A DNA stretch of 64,000 nt from Sphingomonas citricola (GCF_019429535.1 NZ_JAHXZM010000001.1:558001-622000), one strand, 5' to 3'; shown: positions 1 through 8,095, numbered from the stretch's first letter. Notes: a model not told the origin generated them from the letters alone. Numbers and translations are program-made.

Positions 1-1
1 C

Positions 2-160
2 GGCGACAGCGGGACCGACGACGTTCGCGCGGTCAGCGGGCACAGCACGCTCGAGGTCACGCGGATCTACAACAAGGCGAATCAGGAGAAGGCCGTGCGG
101 ATTGCGGCGAGGAGGCGTGAGCATATTGCGGTGCTCGCGGCGGGGACGGCAGCCGATTAG
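2..160 (+). CDS. Tyrosine recombinase / phage-type integrase, C-terminal end (5' truncated by window)
   Basis: The open frame from base 2 to a TAG at 158-160 gives 53 residues. It contains SGHSTLEVTRIYNK, which matches box II of tyrosine recombinases: the conserved His of the GH motif (residue 14 of the fragment) and, nine residues on, the nucleophilic Tyr (residue 23) that forms the covalent DNA link. The rest of the catalytic domain, including the active-site Arg residues, lies outside the window. Its stop overlaps the end of the convergent membrane-protein gene by 4 bases. A recombinase about 1.1 kb from the 3' end of a tRNA gene suggests the edge of an integrated element. It could instead be a solitary or decayed integrase; the fragment cannot tell. 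Confidence 0.82.
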   Translation, partial: GDSGTDDVRAVSGHSTLEVTRIYNKANQEKAVRIAARRREHIAVLAAGTAAD

Positions 161-609
161 GAGGCAGGTGACTTCGACTTTCCATAGCGCTTTTTGGGCA
201 TTGCGGTCTTAGATCGACCGAACAGACCGCTTACAACCATTCCGATGAGGCCGATTACCGAAACGGCTGTGCTGCCAGCGATAATCGCGAGAATGGTGTC
301 TGGAAGCTCGAAGTCCGTATGCTTGTGGAAGCCCGCGAGTAGCAGCATGCACCCCACGGCGATGCAGTAGCAAACGACAAATCGGAAGACGTTGTCGGAA
401 TAGCGCTCGAGCATCTGCGCTTTCACCTCGTCGACCGTCTTCTTGGCTGCGATTCGAGCAAGCTCTGCGTCACGAGCCTCTAATTCGGACGCAAGCTGCC
501 CGATCACAGTCAAATAGGAATCGTCGTCGCCTTGCTCCGATGCAGTGGGTGCGATCGGAGCAGAGTCAATTATTGATGGGTCAAGCCGGGGCTTGAGCAC
601 GCGTGGCAA
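157..609 (-). CDS. Small two-helix membrane protein with coiled-coil; candidate partner of the Panacea protein
   Basis: A 150-residue protein with no family I recognise. Residues 1-30 look disordered. Residues about 31-70 are charged and helical (ASELEARDAELARIAAKK), probably a coiled coil. Two hydrophobic segments follow at about 75-95 and 104-128, and the C-terminal tail is strongly basic (KKRYGKSK). The ATG at 607-609 lies inside the upstream Panacea gene, overlapping it by 29 bases in another frame, so translation is probably coupled. Known Panacea toxin-antitoxin operons pair the antitoxin with very diverse toxins, some of them small membrane-active proteins; a toxin role here is inference from context. 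Other possibilities are an element-borne membrane accessory protein or a superinfection-exclusion factor. Confidence 0.75.
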   Translation of the reverse strand: MPRVLKPRLDPSIIDSAPIAPTASEQGDDDSYLTVIGQLASELEARDAELARIAAKKTVDEVKAQMLERYSDNVFRFVVCYCIAVGCMLLLAGFHKHTDFELPDTILAIIAGSTAVSVIGLIGMVVSGLFGRSKTAMPKKRYGKSKSPAS

Positions 610-1099
610 GGTCGTCGTAGTGTCGCCGGATTAGACCTTGATCAATCGGCGCGCTCTTCCCGCTCTTCGTGTACGTCTCGAACCAGGGCGTTCCGCGTTG
701 GTGCGTCATAGACGAGAGCTGGGCGCCGGATAGCCTACCGTACCGCCGCCATACGTGCTCGACGACAGCCCGTTCGCGCGGATGCAAGTGAGCGTGATAC
801 GCCGGCGATCTGCCACCGCCAGGAATTCCAAACACCCTTGCAGCCTCGCTGTCGTCGGGAGTCACGCCGCGGCTGAGCGGTTGCTTGCCGAAGAACTTGG
901 TGTGATCATACAGATCCCGATAGACGGGCCCGTAATCCCATGCCTCGACAGGCTCTGAAATCAGCTGTTCACCGTTAATCGCCCAATTCCAGCCATTCGC
1001 CAGATACGTCAGCTTCTGAAGCTGCATCTGCGTCAACGAACCAATCGCGCCGGGCTGGGCGAGGAACTCGTTTGCGATTTCGGTAGAGCGGTAAGCCAT
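581..1099 (-). CDS. Panacea (SocA-like, DUF4065) domain protein, putative antitoxin
   Basis: A 172-residue protein in which nearly the whole length is a Panacea domain: LQKLTYLANGWNWAI at about residues 27-41, then EAWDYGPVYRDLYDH at about 52-66, the two most conserved stretches of the family. Proteins of this family include SocA, a ClpXP adaptor and antitoxin in Caulobacter, GepA, and the PanA antitoxins that neutralise many unrelated toxins. The ATG at 1099 has a good Shine-Dalgarno AAAGGAG 8 bases upstream. A membrane-protein gene overlaps its 3' end. Upstream lie two copies of an 11-base dyad suited to autoregulation, and the tRNA-Asn 3' end. Family assignment is firm; the antitoxin role is inference. 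Confidence 0.88.
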   Translation of the reverse strand: MAYRSTEIANEFLAQPGAIGSLTQMQLQKLTYLANGWNWAINGEQLISEPVEAWDYGPVYRDLYDHTKFFGKQPLSRGVTPDDSEAARVFGIPGGGRSPAYHAHLHPRERAVVEHVWRRYGRLSGAQLSSMTHQRGTPWFETYTKSGKSAPIDQGLIRRHYDDLATRAQAPA

Positions 1100-1146
1100 C
1101 GATGCCGCTCCTTTCTCAGCCGCGAATCATATAGTCGCGCGAGCAG

Positions 1147-1176
1147 AACATAGCAAGAATGTCATAATGAATGTAA
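1147..1176 (-). promoter_or_regulatory. Candidate promoter of the Panacea gene
   Basis: On the minus strand a -35-like TTACAT (1171-1176) and a -10-like TATGTT (1147-1152) are separated by 18 bases, placing a start about 40 bases before the ATG at 1099. One copy of the TGTCATAATGA repeat lies in the spacer, as expected for a repressor site. Motif match only. Confidence 0.4.
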
Positions 1177-1194
1177 TAACGCCTGTCATAATGA
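1160..1194. repeat. Direct repeat of an 11-base dyad (TGTCATAATGA), candidate operator
   Basis: TGTCATAATGA occurs at 1160-1170 and 1184-1194, starts 24 bases apart. Each copy contains TCAT-A-ATGA, a palindrome around one base; in the second copy the arms extend to GTCAT-A-ATGAC. The stretch is AT-rich against GC-rich surroundings. Tandem dyads overlapping the likely promoter of a toxin-antitoxin-like gene fit an autoregulatory operator, although the DNA-binding protein is not identified. An integrase arm-binding role is the alternative, given the nearby tRNA. Confidence 0.6.
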
Positions 1195-1232
1195 CCGGGC
1201 GTGCGCAGCAACGGCGATGTAGAAAGTGGCGC

Positions 1233-1248
1233 TTTTCTGCGAAGAAAA
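1233..1248. repeat. AT-rich inverted repeat abutting the tRNA-Asn 3' end
   Basis: TTTTCT-GCGA-AGAAAA forms a perfect 6-base inverted repeat that ends exactly where the encoded CCA of tRNA-Asn begins (1249). It may be a weak hairpin for tRNA 3' processing or termination, or part of a recombination site at the element junction. Confidence 0.45.
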
Positions 1249-1323
1249 TGGCTCCCTGAGTAGGATTCGAACCTACGGCCGCTCGATTAACAGTCGAGAG
1301 CTCTACCGCTGAGCTATCAGGGA
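1249..1323 (-). tRNA. tRNA-Asn (anticodon GTT)
   Basis: The minus strand folds as a standard cloverleaf. The acceptor stem is TCCCTGA / TCAGGGA, with discriminator G and an encoded CCA at 1249-1251. The anticodon arm is CTCGA-CTGTTAA-TCGAG, giving anticodon GTT for asparagine. The T arm is GTAGG-TTCGAAT-CCTAC. It reads AAC/AAU codons. Its 3' end points toward the Panacea pair and the recombinase fragment, which is the side on which tRNA-targeting elements normally sit. Confidence 0.96.
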
Positions 1324-1341
1324 ACGCTGCGCGGAGCCGCG

Positions 1342-1369
1342 TCTATAAACGCTGATTTTCGCGGCACAA
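1342..1369 (-). promoter_or_regulatory. Candidate promoter of tRNA-Asn
   Basis: On the minus strand TTGTGC (1364-1369) and TATAGA (1342-1347) are spaced by 16 bases. The -10 element ends 18 bases before the mature tRNA 5' end at 1323. A GC-rich stretch lies between the -10 element and the tRNA, as often seen in stable-RNA promoters. Confidence 0.45.
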
Positions 1370-1399
1370 CCCCTTTTTTGCCCTAACGCAGCACGGAAG

Positions 1400-2179
1400 T
1401 CAGACGACGAATTGCTCCATCGAAATTCGGTCGTCGAGCGCGTGCTCGGGATCGAACAGCAGCGTCAATTCGCGGGCGCGATCCATGCAGACCTCGACAC
1501 AGGCGACATCGCGAATCTCCCGCTGATCGGCGACGGCCGACACCGGGCGCTTGGCTGCATCAAGTATCCGCAGCGTGACCCGCGCGCGATCGGGCAGGAT
1601 AGCACCGCGCCAGCGCCGCGGGCGAAACGCGCTGATCGGCGTCAGTGCGATCATCGCCGAGCCGAGCGGCAGGATCGGCCCATGCGCCGAAAGATTATAC
1701 GCGGTCGACCCGGCGGGCGTCGCGACCAGGATGCCGTCGCACGACAATTCCTCCAGCACGACACGATCGTTGACCGTCACCTCAAGCTTGGCGGTCTGGC
1801 GCGTTTCACGCAGCAACGACACTTCGTTGATCGCCGGCAGCGCGTGGACCCGCCCGTCGATCCCGGTCGCGGTCATCGCGAGTGGCGTCACCTTGAACGA
1901 CTTCGCGCGCCGTATCCGCTCTTCCAGACCGTGATGCCGCCACTCGTTCATCAGAAAGCCGACGGTGCCGAGGTTCATTCCGAACACGGGTACGATCGGC
2001 TTGCGGCGTTCGAGCAGCATGTGAAGCGTTTGAAGCATAAAGCCGTCGCCCCCAAGCGCGACGACGAGGTCGGCTTCCTCGACGGGCACCCAGTCCCACG
2101 CATCGGCGAGTTCGGCGCGCGCAGCCTGCGCGGGCGGCGTCGGCGAGGCGACCAATGCCCGCCGCGGGAAGTCGTTCAT
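1400..2179 (-). CDS. nadK: NAD kinase
   Basis: A 259-residue cytoplasmic enzyme that phosphorylates NAD at the 2' position of its adenosine ribose using ATP, the only route to NADP. The signature GGDG is at residues 43-46, followed by GMNLGTVGFLMNE (about 67-79), the NE/D-type nucleotide-binding segment, and DGILVATPAGSTAYNLSA (147-164), the conserved glycine-rich NAD-binding stretch. The frame is open well upstream, but the ATG at 2179 is chosen because it overlaps the moaA stop as ATGA and gives the usual family length. Co-transcription with moaA is likely. A longer start within moaA cannot be excluded but would add a non-conserved tail. Confidence 0.93.
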   Translation of the reverse strand: MNDFPRRALVASPTPPAQAARAELADAWDWVPVEEADLVVALGGDGFMLQTLHMLLERRKPIVPVFGMNLGTVGFLMNEWRHHGLEERIRRAKSFKVTPLAMTATGIDGRVHALPAINEVSLLRETRQTAKLEVTVNDRVVLEELSCDGILVATPAGSTAYNLSAHGPILPLGSAMIALTPISAFRPRRWRGAILPDRARVTLRILDAAKRPVSAVADQREIRDVACVEVCMDRARELTLLFDPEHALDDRISMEQFVV

Positions 2180-3189
2180 CCGCCGGTGACGCTCATGTGG
2201 CGCGCAACCGCAGGTGCACTGTCGCGCTCGATCCGGAAATCGTGCCGGCGCGGCTTGGTCATCAGCGCGCTCTCGATCGCCGCGTCGAGCGCCGCCGTCC
2301 CGCCCTCGCGCAGCGCGTGGCGCAGGTCGCGCTGATCGTCGTGACCGAGACAGGTGTAGAGCTTGCCCTCGGTCGTCAGCCGGACGCGGTTGCAGCCATC
2401 GCAGAAATTGGCGGTCAGCGGGGAGATCAACCCTAGCCGGGTCGACGTTCCGTTCACGCGCCAATATCGCGCGGGGCCGCCCGTTCCCTTCATGTCGCGC
2501 TCCAGCGTGAAGCGCGCCTCGATCATCTCCTTCACCGCGGTCAACGGCATGAAACGATCGGTACGATCCTCCTCGACCTCGCCGAGCGGCATCGTCTCGA
2601 TCAGCGTCAGGTCATGACCCTCGTCGATGCACCAGGCGAGCATGTCGCCGATCTCGCCCTCGTTGAAGTCCTTGAGCGCCACCATATTGATCTTGACCCG
2701 CAGGCCCGCGGCGCGGGCGGCGGCGATACCATCCAGCACCTGCGCGACGTCGCCGTGGCGGGTGATGAAGCGGAATTTATCCGCGTCGCGCGTGTCCATG
2801 CTGACGTTGATCCGCCGCATCCCCGCACCCGCGAGCAGATCGGCATATTCCGTCAGGCGCGTGCCGTTCGTCGTCATGGTAAGCTCGTCCAGCCCATTGC
2901 CGACGTGGCGACCCAGCCGTTGAACGAGGTCGATCACGTCGCGTCGAACCAGCGGCTCGCCACCAGAGAGGCGGACCTTGTTGACGCCGCGCGCGATGAA
3001 GCGTTCGGTGATGATCGCCAGCTCGTCCAACGTCGCGATCTGCGCGCGCGGCAGGAACGTCATGTGCTCCGCCATGCAATAGCGGCAGCGCAGATCGCAG
3101 CGGTCGGTCACCGACACGCGCAGATACCGGATCGTGCGGCCGAAACCGTCGACCAGCGACGACTCCGTCCTGTTCGATGTCGTGGTCAT
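2176..3189 (-). CDS. moaA: GTP 3',8-cyclase MoaA (molybdenum cofactor synthesis)
   Basis: A 337-residue radical-SAM enzyme that, with MoaC, turns GTP into cyclic pyranopterin monophosphate, the first step of molybdopterin synthesis. The N-terminal cluster motif CDLRCRYC places three cysteines at residues 31, 35 and 38. The second 4Fe-4S site is formed by Cys 263, 266 and 280 (CDGC...LYTC). The protein ends in the GG dipeptide characteristic of MoaA. SGGEPL, the SAM-binding segment, follows the first cluster. An ATG at 3213 would add eight residues; 3189 is preferred because it leaves room for a promoter before the divergent EAL gene. The nadK start overlaps its stop. Confidence 0.95.
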   Translation of the reverse strand: MTTTSNRTESSLVDGFGRTIRYLRVSVTDRCDLRCRYCMAEHMTFLPRAQIATLDELAIITERFIARGVNKVRLSGGEPLVRRDVIDLVQRLGRHVGNGLDELTMTTNGTRLTEYADLLAGAGMRRINVSMDTRDADKFRFITRHGDVAQVLDGIAAARAAGLRVKINMVALKDFNEGEIGDMLAWCIDEGHDLTLIETMPLGEVEEDRTDRFMPLTAVKEMIEARFTLERDMKGTGGPARYWRVNGTSTRLGLISPLTANFCDGCNRVRLTTEGKLYTCLGHDDQRDLRHALREGGTAALDAAIESALMTKPRRHDFRIERDSAPAVARHMSVTGG

Positions 3190-3229
3190 GGACGAAGAGC
3201 TAAGCGGGGTCACGGCGTGTCACAAGAGC

Positions 3230-4549
3230 ATGACGAACGATTGGCGGCTTGGTTGCGTCGCGCTACAGACGGCGCGGGCGTTTGGGGAATGGATGTTGGG
3301 GGAAGCAGGTCGAGAGCGACGCGGCGTCGAGGGTGACAATCCGGTCGTCGCGGCGTGGCTGACGCAGGGGCGGCCGGTGACGGTAGCGATCGTGGCGCTT
3401 GCCAGCTTCGAGATCATCAACGCCGCCTACGGCCGCGAAACGGGCGACGCGCTGGTCAGCGCCGCGAGCGAGCGGATGGCGCGCGTCCTCGATCGCGAGG
3501 GCGAGGCGGATCTCGCGCGCGAGGGGGCGGTGTTCCAGCTGGCGCTGCCGGTCGAGCTCGACGTGGCATATCCGCTCATCACCGCGATCGAGTTCGCGCT
3601 CGCGCAGCCGTTCGCGGTTGGCCAGACGACGGTGCACGTCGGAACCCGCATCGGCGTCGCGAGCGGGGAAGGGGAGGATGCGGAGGCGCTGGTGTCGCGC
3701 GCACGCGCCGCGCTCGCCGATGCACGCGTAGCCGAGGGGGCGACCACGCGGATCGCGCCGCCCGCGCCGCATCGCCCGATCGCGCATCTCGCCGCCGACC
3801 TGCACCGCGCGATCACCCGTGGCGAAATCGCCGTCATGTTTCAGCCACAGGTGGCATTTGCCAGCGGTGCGATCGTCGGGGTTGAGGCACTCGCGCGCTG
3901 GAACCACCCCGAACTGGGCGTGCTTGGCGCGGAGACGCTCTTGGCCGCGTCGGACCGCGCCGATCTGGGGATCGTCCTGTCCGATCATATCCTCGCGCGC
4001 GCTCTGGCGAGCGTCGCGGACTGGCCCGACGCGCTGTCGACGTTGCGCGTGGCGATCAACGTCACCGCCGCCGACCTCGCACGCCCCGATTTCGCGGCAC
4101 GCTTTCTCGCGCGCGTCGATGCGAGCGGGGTCGACCGCGCGCGGGTCACGGCGGAGATCACCGAAGGCGGGCTGATCGACGATCTGGACAGCGCGACCGC
4201 ACTGCTCGAGGCGCTGCGCGACGGGGGATGCCGGGTCGCGATCGACGATTTCGGCACCGGCTATTCGAGCCTTGCCTATCTGACTGCACTGCCGGTCGAC
4301 TACCTCAAGATCGACCTGCGCCTGACGCAGAGCATCGTCGGTGACCGGCGCCACCGCGTGGTGGTGGAAGGTGTCATCGCGATCGCGCGCGCGCTCGGGC
4401 TGGAGACGATTGCGGAGGGTGTCGAAACCGAGGAACAGAGCGCGTTGCTCGCGGCGAAGGGCTGCACCTATTACCAGGGTTTCCTGTGCTCCGGCGCGGT
4501 CGACGGTGCCGAGCTGGTTCGGCTGGTCGACCCGGCGCTCGCCGATTAG
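3230..4549 (+). CDS. EAL-domain cyclic-di-GMP phosphodiesterase with degenerate GGDEF domain
   Basis: A 439-residue cytoplasmic protein with no predicted membrane segment. The first half (about 35-165) aligns with a GGDEF domain, starting VTVAIVALASFEIINAAYG, but the catalytic signature is lost: REGAVF stands where GGDEF would be, so it should not make c-di-GMP. The second half is a full EAL domain: VEALARWNHPELG, INVTAADL, EITEGGL, DDFGTGYSSLAYL, YLKIDL, AEGVETEEQ and YYQGFL, retaining the metal-binding Glu, Asn and Asp residues and the catalytic Lys. It is therefore expected to hydrolyse c-di-GMP. An in-frame ATG at 3188 would collide with the moaA start; 3230 is preferred. It diverges from moaA. 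Confidence 0.9.
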   Translation: MTNDWRLGCVALQTARAFGEWMLGEAGRERRGVEGDNPVVAAWLTQGRPVTVAIVALASFEIINAAYGRETGDALVSAASERMARVLDREGEADLAREGAVFQLALPVELDVAYPLITAIEFALAQPFAVGQTTVHVGTRIGVASGEGEDAEALVSRARAALADARVAEGATTRIAPPAPHRPIAHLAADLHRAITRGEIAVMFQPQVAFASGAIVGVEALARWNHPELGVLGAETLLAASDRADLGIVLSDHILARALASVADWPDALSTLRVAINVTAADLARPDFAARFLARVDASGVDRARVTAEITEGGLIDDLDSATALLEALRDGGCRVAIDDFGTGYSSLAYLTALPVDYLKIDLRLTQSIVGDRRHRVVVEGVIAIARALGLETIAEGVETEEQSALLAAKGCTYYQGFLCSGAVDGAELVRLVDPALAD

Positions 4550-4608
4550 GGCCGATGAGGCAAATTAAAGCGCCTAAATGAGCATGGTCCGCATGCGGGC
4601 AGAACCGT

Positions 4609-7600
4609 CTAGCCCGCCGCCTTGGCCAACCCCTTCGACAGTTGCAGCGCGCCGTTCAGCCGCGCCTTCGGATCGCCCCACGCGCGGCTGACCGCCAGCT
4701 TGCTGTCGGGTCGCAGTTTGGCGATCGGGCCGAGCTTCTCGACATAGGCGAGCAGGCCGGTGACGTTGGGAGGCTTGTCGTCGTGGAACGCGACCAGCGC
4801 ACCCTTCGGCCCGACGTCGAGCTTGGCGATGCACGCCTTTTTCGCGTTGAGCTTGATCTCCATGATCTTGACGAGATTGTCGGTCGCGTCGGGTAGGGGA
4901 CCGAAACGGTCGATCATCTCCGCCGCGAACGCGTCGAGCCCGGCGCGTTCGTCGACCTCGTTCAAGCGACGATACAGCCCCATGCGCAGGTCTAGGTCGG
5001 GGACATATTCCTCCGGGATCAGGATCGGCGCGTCGACCGTGATCTGGGGCGAGAAGTCGCGCGGGGCGTCGCGCAGGCCACCCGCCTTCGCGTCCATGAT
5101 CGCTTCTTCCAGCATCGACTGGTAGAGTTCGTAGCCGACCTCCTTGATGTGTCCCGACTGCTCGTCGCCGAGCAGATTGCCCGCACCGCGAATGTCGAGG
5201 TCGTGGCTCGCGAGCTGGAACCCCGCGCCGAGCGTGTCGAGATCGGACAGCACCTTCAACCGCTTGTCCGCCGCCTCGGTCATCTGCCGCTCGGGCGGGC
5301 TGACCATATAGGCGTAGGCGCGCGTCTTGGATCGCCCGACACGACCGCGAAGCTGATAGAGCTGCGCGAGGCCGAAGCGGTCGGCGCGGTTGACGATCAT
5401 CGTGTTGGCGGACGGAATGTCGATGCCGCTCTCGATGATGGTGGTGGAGACGAGCACCTCGAACTTCTTGTCGTAAAAAGCGCTCATCCGCTCCTCGACC
5501 TCGGTCGGGCTCATCTGACCGTGCGCGACGACGTAACGGATCTCGGGCACCTCGCGGCGCAGATAGTCCTCGATGTCGGGCAGGTCGGCGATGCGCGGCG
5601 TGACGAGGAAGCTCTGCCCGCCGCGATAATGTTCGCGCAGCAGCGCCTCGCGCAGGACCACCGGGTCCCACGGCATCACATAGGTGCGTACCGCCAGACG
5701 ATCGACCGGCGGGGTCTGGATCACCGACAATTCGCGCAGCCCCGACATCGCCATCTGCAGCGTGCGCGGGATCGGCGTGGCGGTGAGCGTCAGCATATGC
5801 ACGTCGGCGCGCAATGCCTTCAGCCGCTCCTTGTGCGTCACCCCGAAGCGTTGTTCCTCGTCGACGATGACGAGGCCGATCCGCTTGAGATCGAGCCCCT
5901 TGGCAAGCAGCGCGTGCGTGCCGACGACGACGTCGATGCTGCCGTCCGCGAGACCCTCCTTGGTCTTCTTGGCCTCGGCCGCGGGAACGAGGCGCGAGAG
6001 GCGGCCGATGTTGATCGGGAAACCCTCGAACCGCGCGGAGAAATTGGTGAAATGCTGCCGCGCGAGGAGCGTAGTCGGACAGATCACCGCCACTTGCATC
6101 CCCGCCATCGCGGCGACGAACGCGGCGCGCAGCGCGACCTCGGTCTTGCCGAACCCGACGTCGCCCACGATCAGCCGGTCCATCGGCTTGCCCGCCGCCA
6201 GATCGTTCAGCACGTCGTCGATCGCGCGGTCCTGGTCGTCGGTTTCCTGATAGGGGAAGCGATCGACGAAGGCGGGGTAGCCCGCGTTGTCGGGTTCGGC
6301 GACCTCGCCGGGGCGCAGCGCGCGTTCGGCGGCGGTCTTGATGAGCTCGCCCGCGATTTCGCGGATGCGCTCCTTCATCCGGCTCTTGCGCCGCTGCCAC
6401 GCCTCGCCGCCTAGCTTGTCGAGCGCCGCACCGTCTTCGCCGCTGCCGTAGCGCGAGAGGACCTCGAGGTTCTCGACCGGGACGTACAGCTTGTCGCCGC
6501 CGGCGTAGCTCAAGGCGACGCAGTCGTGCGGCGCCTTGCCGACGGGGATCTGCATCAGCCCTTCGTAGCGGCCGATGCCGTGGTCGCTGTGGACGACCAG
6601 ATCGCCGGGCGAGAGCGTCGCTAGCTCGGCGAGGAACGCGTCGGCCGACTTACGACGCTTGGCGCGGCGGACCAGCCGGTCGCCGAGCATGTCCTGCTCG
6701 GTCAGCACCGCGACGCCGGGGGCGGTGAAGCCGTGATCGAGCGCGACGACGGTCAGCGCGACGCCGCGCTCGGCCGCCCCGAGCGCCTCCTGCCACGTGT
6801 CGGCGAGCCGCGCGCCGGTCAGGTCGTGGTCTTCGAGCAGGCTCTTCAATCGCTCGCGCGCGCCGATGGAATAACTGGCGAGGATCGGCTTGCGCCCCTC
6901 CTTCCTCAGCCTGGCGACATGCGCGACCACCGCCTCGTAGACGTTGGCCTGATTGGCACGCTCGGGCGCGAAGTCGCGCGGTCCGTCGACCTCGAAGTCG
7001 AGCACGCGCGTCGAGGGCGGCTCGTGGAAGGGTGAGACGAGGTGCGCGGGCGCGGCGGTGATCTCGGCCTGCCATTCCTTGGCGTCGAGGTAGAGCGTCT
7101 TGGCGGGGAGCGCGCGGTAGCTGCCGGGCTCGGCCGCCTCGGCGCGTTTGCGGTTGTCGTAATAGTCCGCGATCGCTTCGAGACGGCTTTCCGCCGCGGC
7201 AGGCGCGCCGCTGTCGCGGACGACGACCGCATCGCCCAGGTGATCCCACAAGGTCGACAGCTTGTCCTCGAACAAGGGCAGCCAGTGTTCCATGCCGGCG
7301 AGACGGCGGCCATCGCTGACCGCCTGGTAAAGCGGGTCGCCGGTCGCGGTCGCGCCGAACTTGTCGCGGTAGCGCGTGCGGAACCGCTTGACGCTTTCCT
7401 CGTCGAGCAACGCCTCCGAGGCGGGAAGCATCACGAAGCCGTCGACGCGACCCGTCGTACGCTGGTCGGCGGGGTCGAACGTGCGGACGGTCTCGATCTC
7501 ATCGCCGAAAAAATCAAGCCTGAGAGCCTGTTCCTCACCGCTCGGGAACAGGTCGACGATGCCGCCGCGGACCGAATATTCGCCCTGATCGTGCACGGTG

Positions 7601-8061
7601 TCGGTGCGGACGTAGCCGTTCGCCTGCAAGAGCGCGGCGAGTTTGTCGCGGTCGATCCGCGCGCCCGGCTTCAATTCGGCGACGAGCTGGCGGATGCGGA
7701 ACGGGGTCAACGTCCGCTGGGTCGCGGCGTTGACGGTGGTGAGGACAAGTTGCGGCCCCTTTGGTTTGGCCTGCAAGCGGTGAAGCGCGCCGATCCGCTC
7801 GGCCATGATGCGCAGCGTCGGCGACGCGCGGTCGTAGGGCAGGCAGTCCCACGCAGGGATCTGAACGATCTCGAGTTCGGGCGCAAACCAGGTCGCGGTC
7901 GCCGCCACCGCGCGCATCTGCGCCTCGTCCGCAGCGACGTAGACCGCGCGCAGATGTGCCGCGCGTGCGATGTCGGCGAGGAGCGAGGGCAGGAACCCCG
8001 ACGGCACGCCCGACAGCGTCAGCGGCACGGTGGCGTCGAGGATCGTCTTCAATTCGGGCAA
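4609..8061 (-). CDS. mfd: Transcription-repair coupling factor Mfd
   Basis: A 1150-residue SF2 translocase of full family length. It removes RNA polymerase stalled at DNA lesions and recruits UvrA. The N-terminal third resembles UvrB. The RNA-polymerase-interacting region near residues 480-560 begins GDLVVHSDHGIGRYEG. The motor follows, with Walker A GDVGFGKT near residue 632 and DEEQ near 732, then the TRG-like segment and helicase motif VI (QLRGRVGRS). The C-terminal D7 domain is present. It follows sdhE with a 34-base gap, so the two are probably co-transcribed. The nested frames on the opposite strand are shadows of this GC-rich gene. Confidence 0.97.
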   Translation of the reverse strand: MPELKTILDATVPLTLSGVPSGFLPSLLADIARAAHLRAVYVAADEAQMRAVAATATWFAPELEIVQIPAWDCLPYDRASPTLRIMAERIGALHRLQAKPKGPQLVLTTVNAATQRTLTPFRIRQLVAELKPGARIDRDKLAALLQANGYVRTDTVHDQGEYSVRGGIVDLFPSGEEQALRLDFFGDEIETVRTFDPADQRTTGRVDGFVMLPASEALLDEESVKRFRTRYRDKFGATATGDPLYQAVSDGRRLAGMEHWLPLFEDKLSTLWDHLGDAVVVRDSGAPAAAESRLEAIADYYDNRKRAEAAEPGSYRALPAKTLYLDAKEWQAEITAAPAHLVSPFHEPPSTRVLDFEVDGPRDFAPERANQANVYEAVVAHVARLRKEGRKPILASYSIGARERLKSLLEDHDLTGARLADTWQEALGAAERGVALTVVALDHGFTAPGVAVLTEQDMLGDRLVRRAKRRKSADAFLAELATLSPGDLVVHSDHGIGRYEGLMQIPVGKAPHDCVALSYAGGDKLYVPVENLEVLSRYGSGEDGAALDKLGGEAWQRRKSRMKERIREIAGELIKTAAERALRPGEVAEPDNAGYPAFVDRFPYQETDDQDRAIDDVLNDLAAGKPMDRLIVGDVGFGKTEVALRAAFVAAMAGMQVAVICPTTLLARQHFTNFSARFEGFPINIGRLSRLVPAAEAKKTKEGLADGSIDVVVGTHALLAKGLDLKRIGLVIVDEEQRFGVTHKERLKALRADVHMLTLTATPIPRTLQMAMSGLRELSVIQTPPVDRLAVRTYVMPWDPVVLREALLREHYRGGQSFLVTPRIADLPDIEDYLRREVPEIRYVVAHGQMSPTEVEERMSAFYDKKFEVLVSTTIIESGIDIPSANTMIVNRADRFGLAQLYQLRGRVGRSKTRAYAYMVSPPERQMTEAADKRLKVLSDLDTLGAGFQLASHDLDIRGAGNLLGDEQSGHIKEVGYELYQSMLEEAIMDAKAGGLRDAPRDFSPQITVDAPILIPEEYVPDLDLRMGLYRRLNEVDERAGLDAFAAEMIDRFGPLPDATDNLVKIMEIKLNAKKACIAKLDVGPKGALVAFHDDKPPNVTGLLAYVEKLGPIAKLRPDSKLAVSRAWGDPKARLNGALQLSKGLAKAAG

Positions 8062-8095
8062 GTGGCGGCTATCCGTCTGTGGTGGGGCGTGAAGG

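Noticed and set aside
1400..2464. Longer NAD kinase starting within moaA
   Set aside because: The extra 95 residues are Arg-rich antisense-like sequence without similarity to NAD kinases. The ATGA overlap at 2176-2179 gives the normal length.
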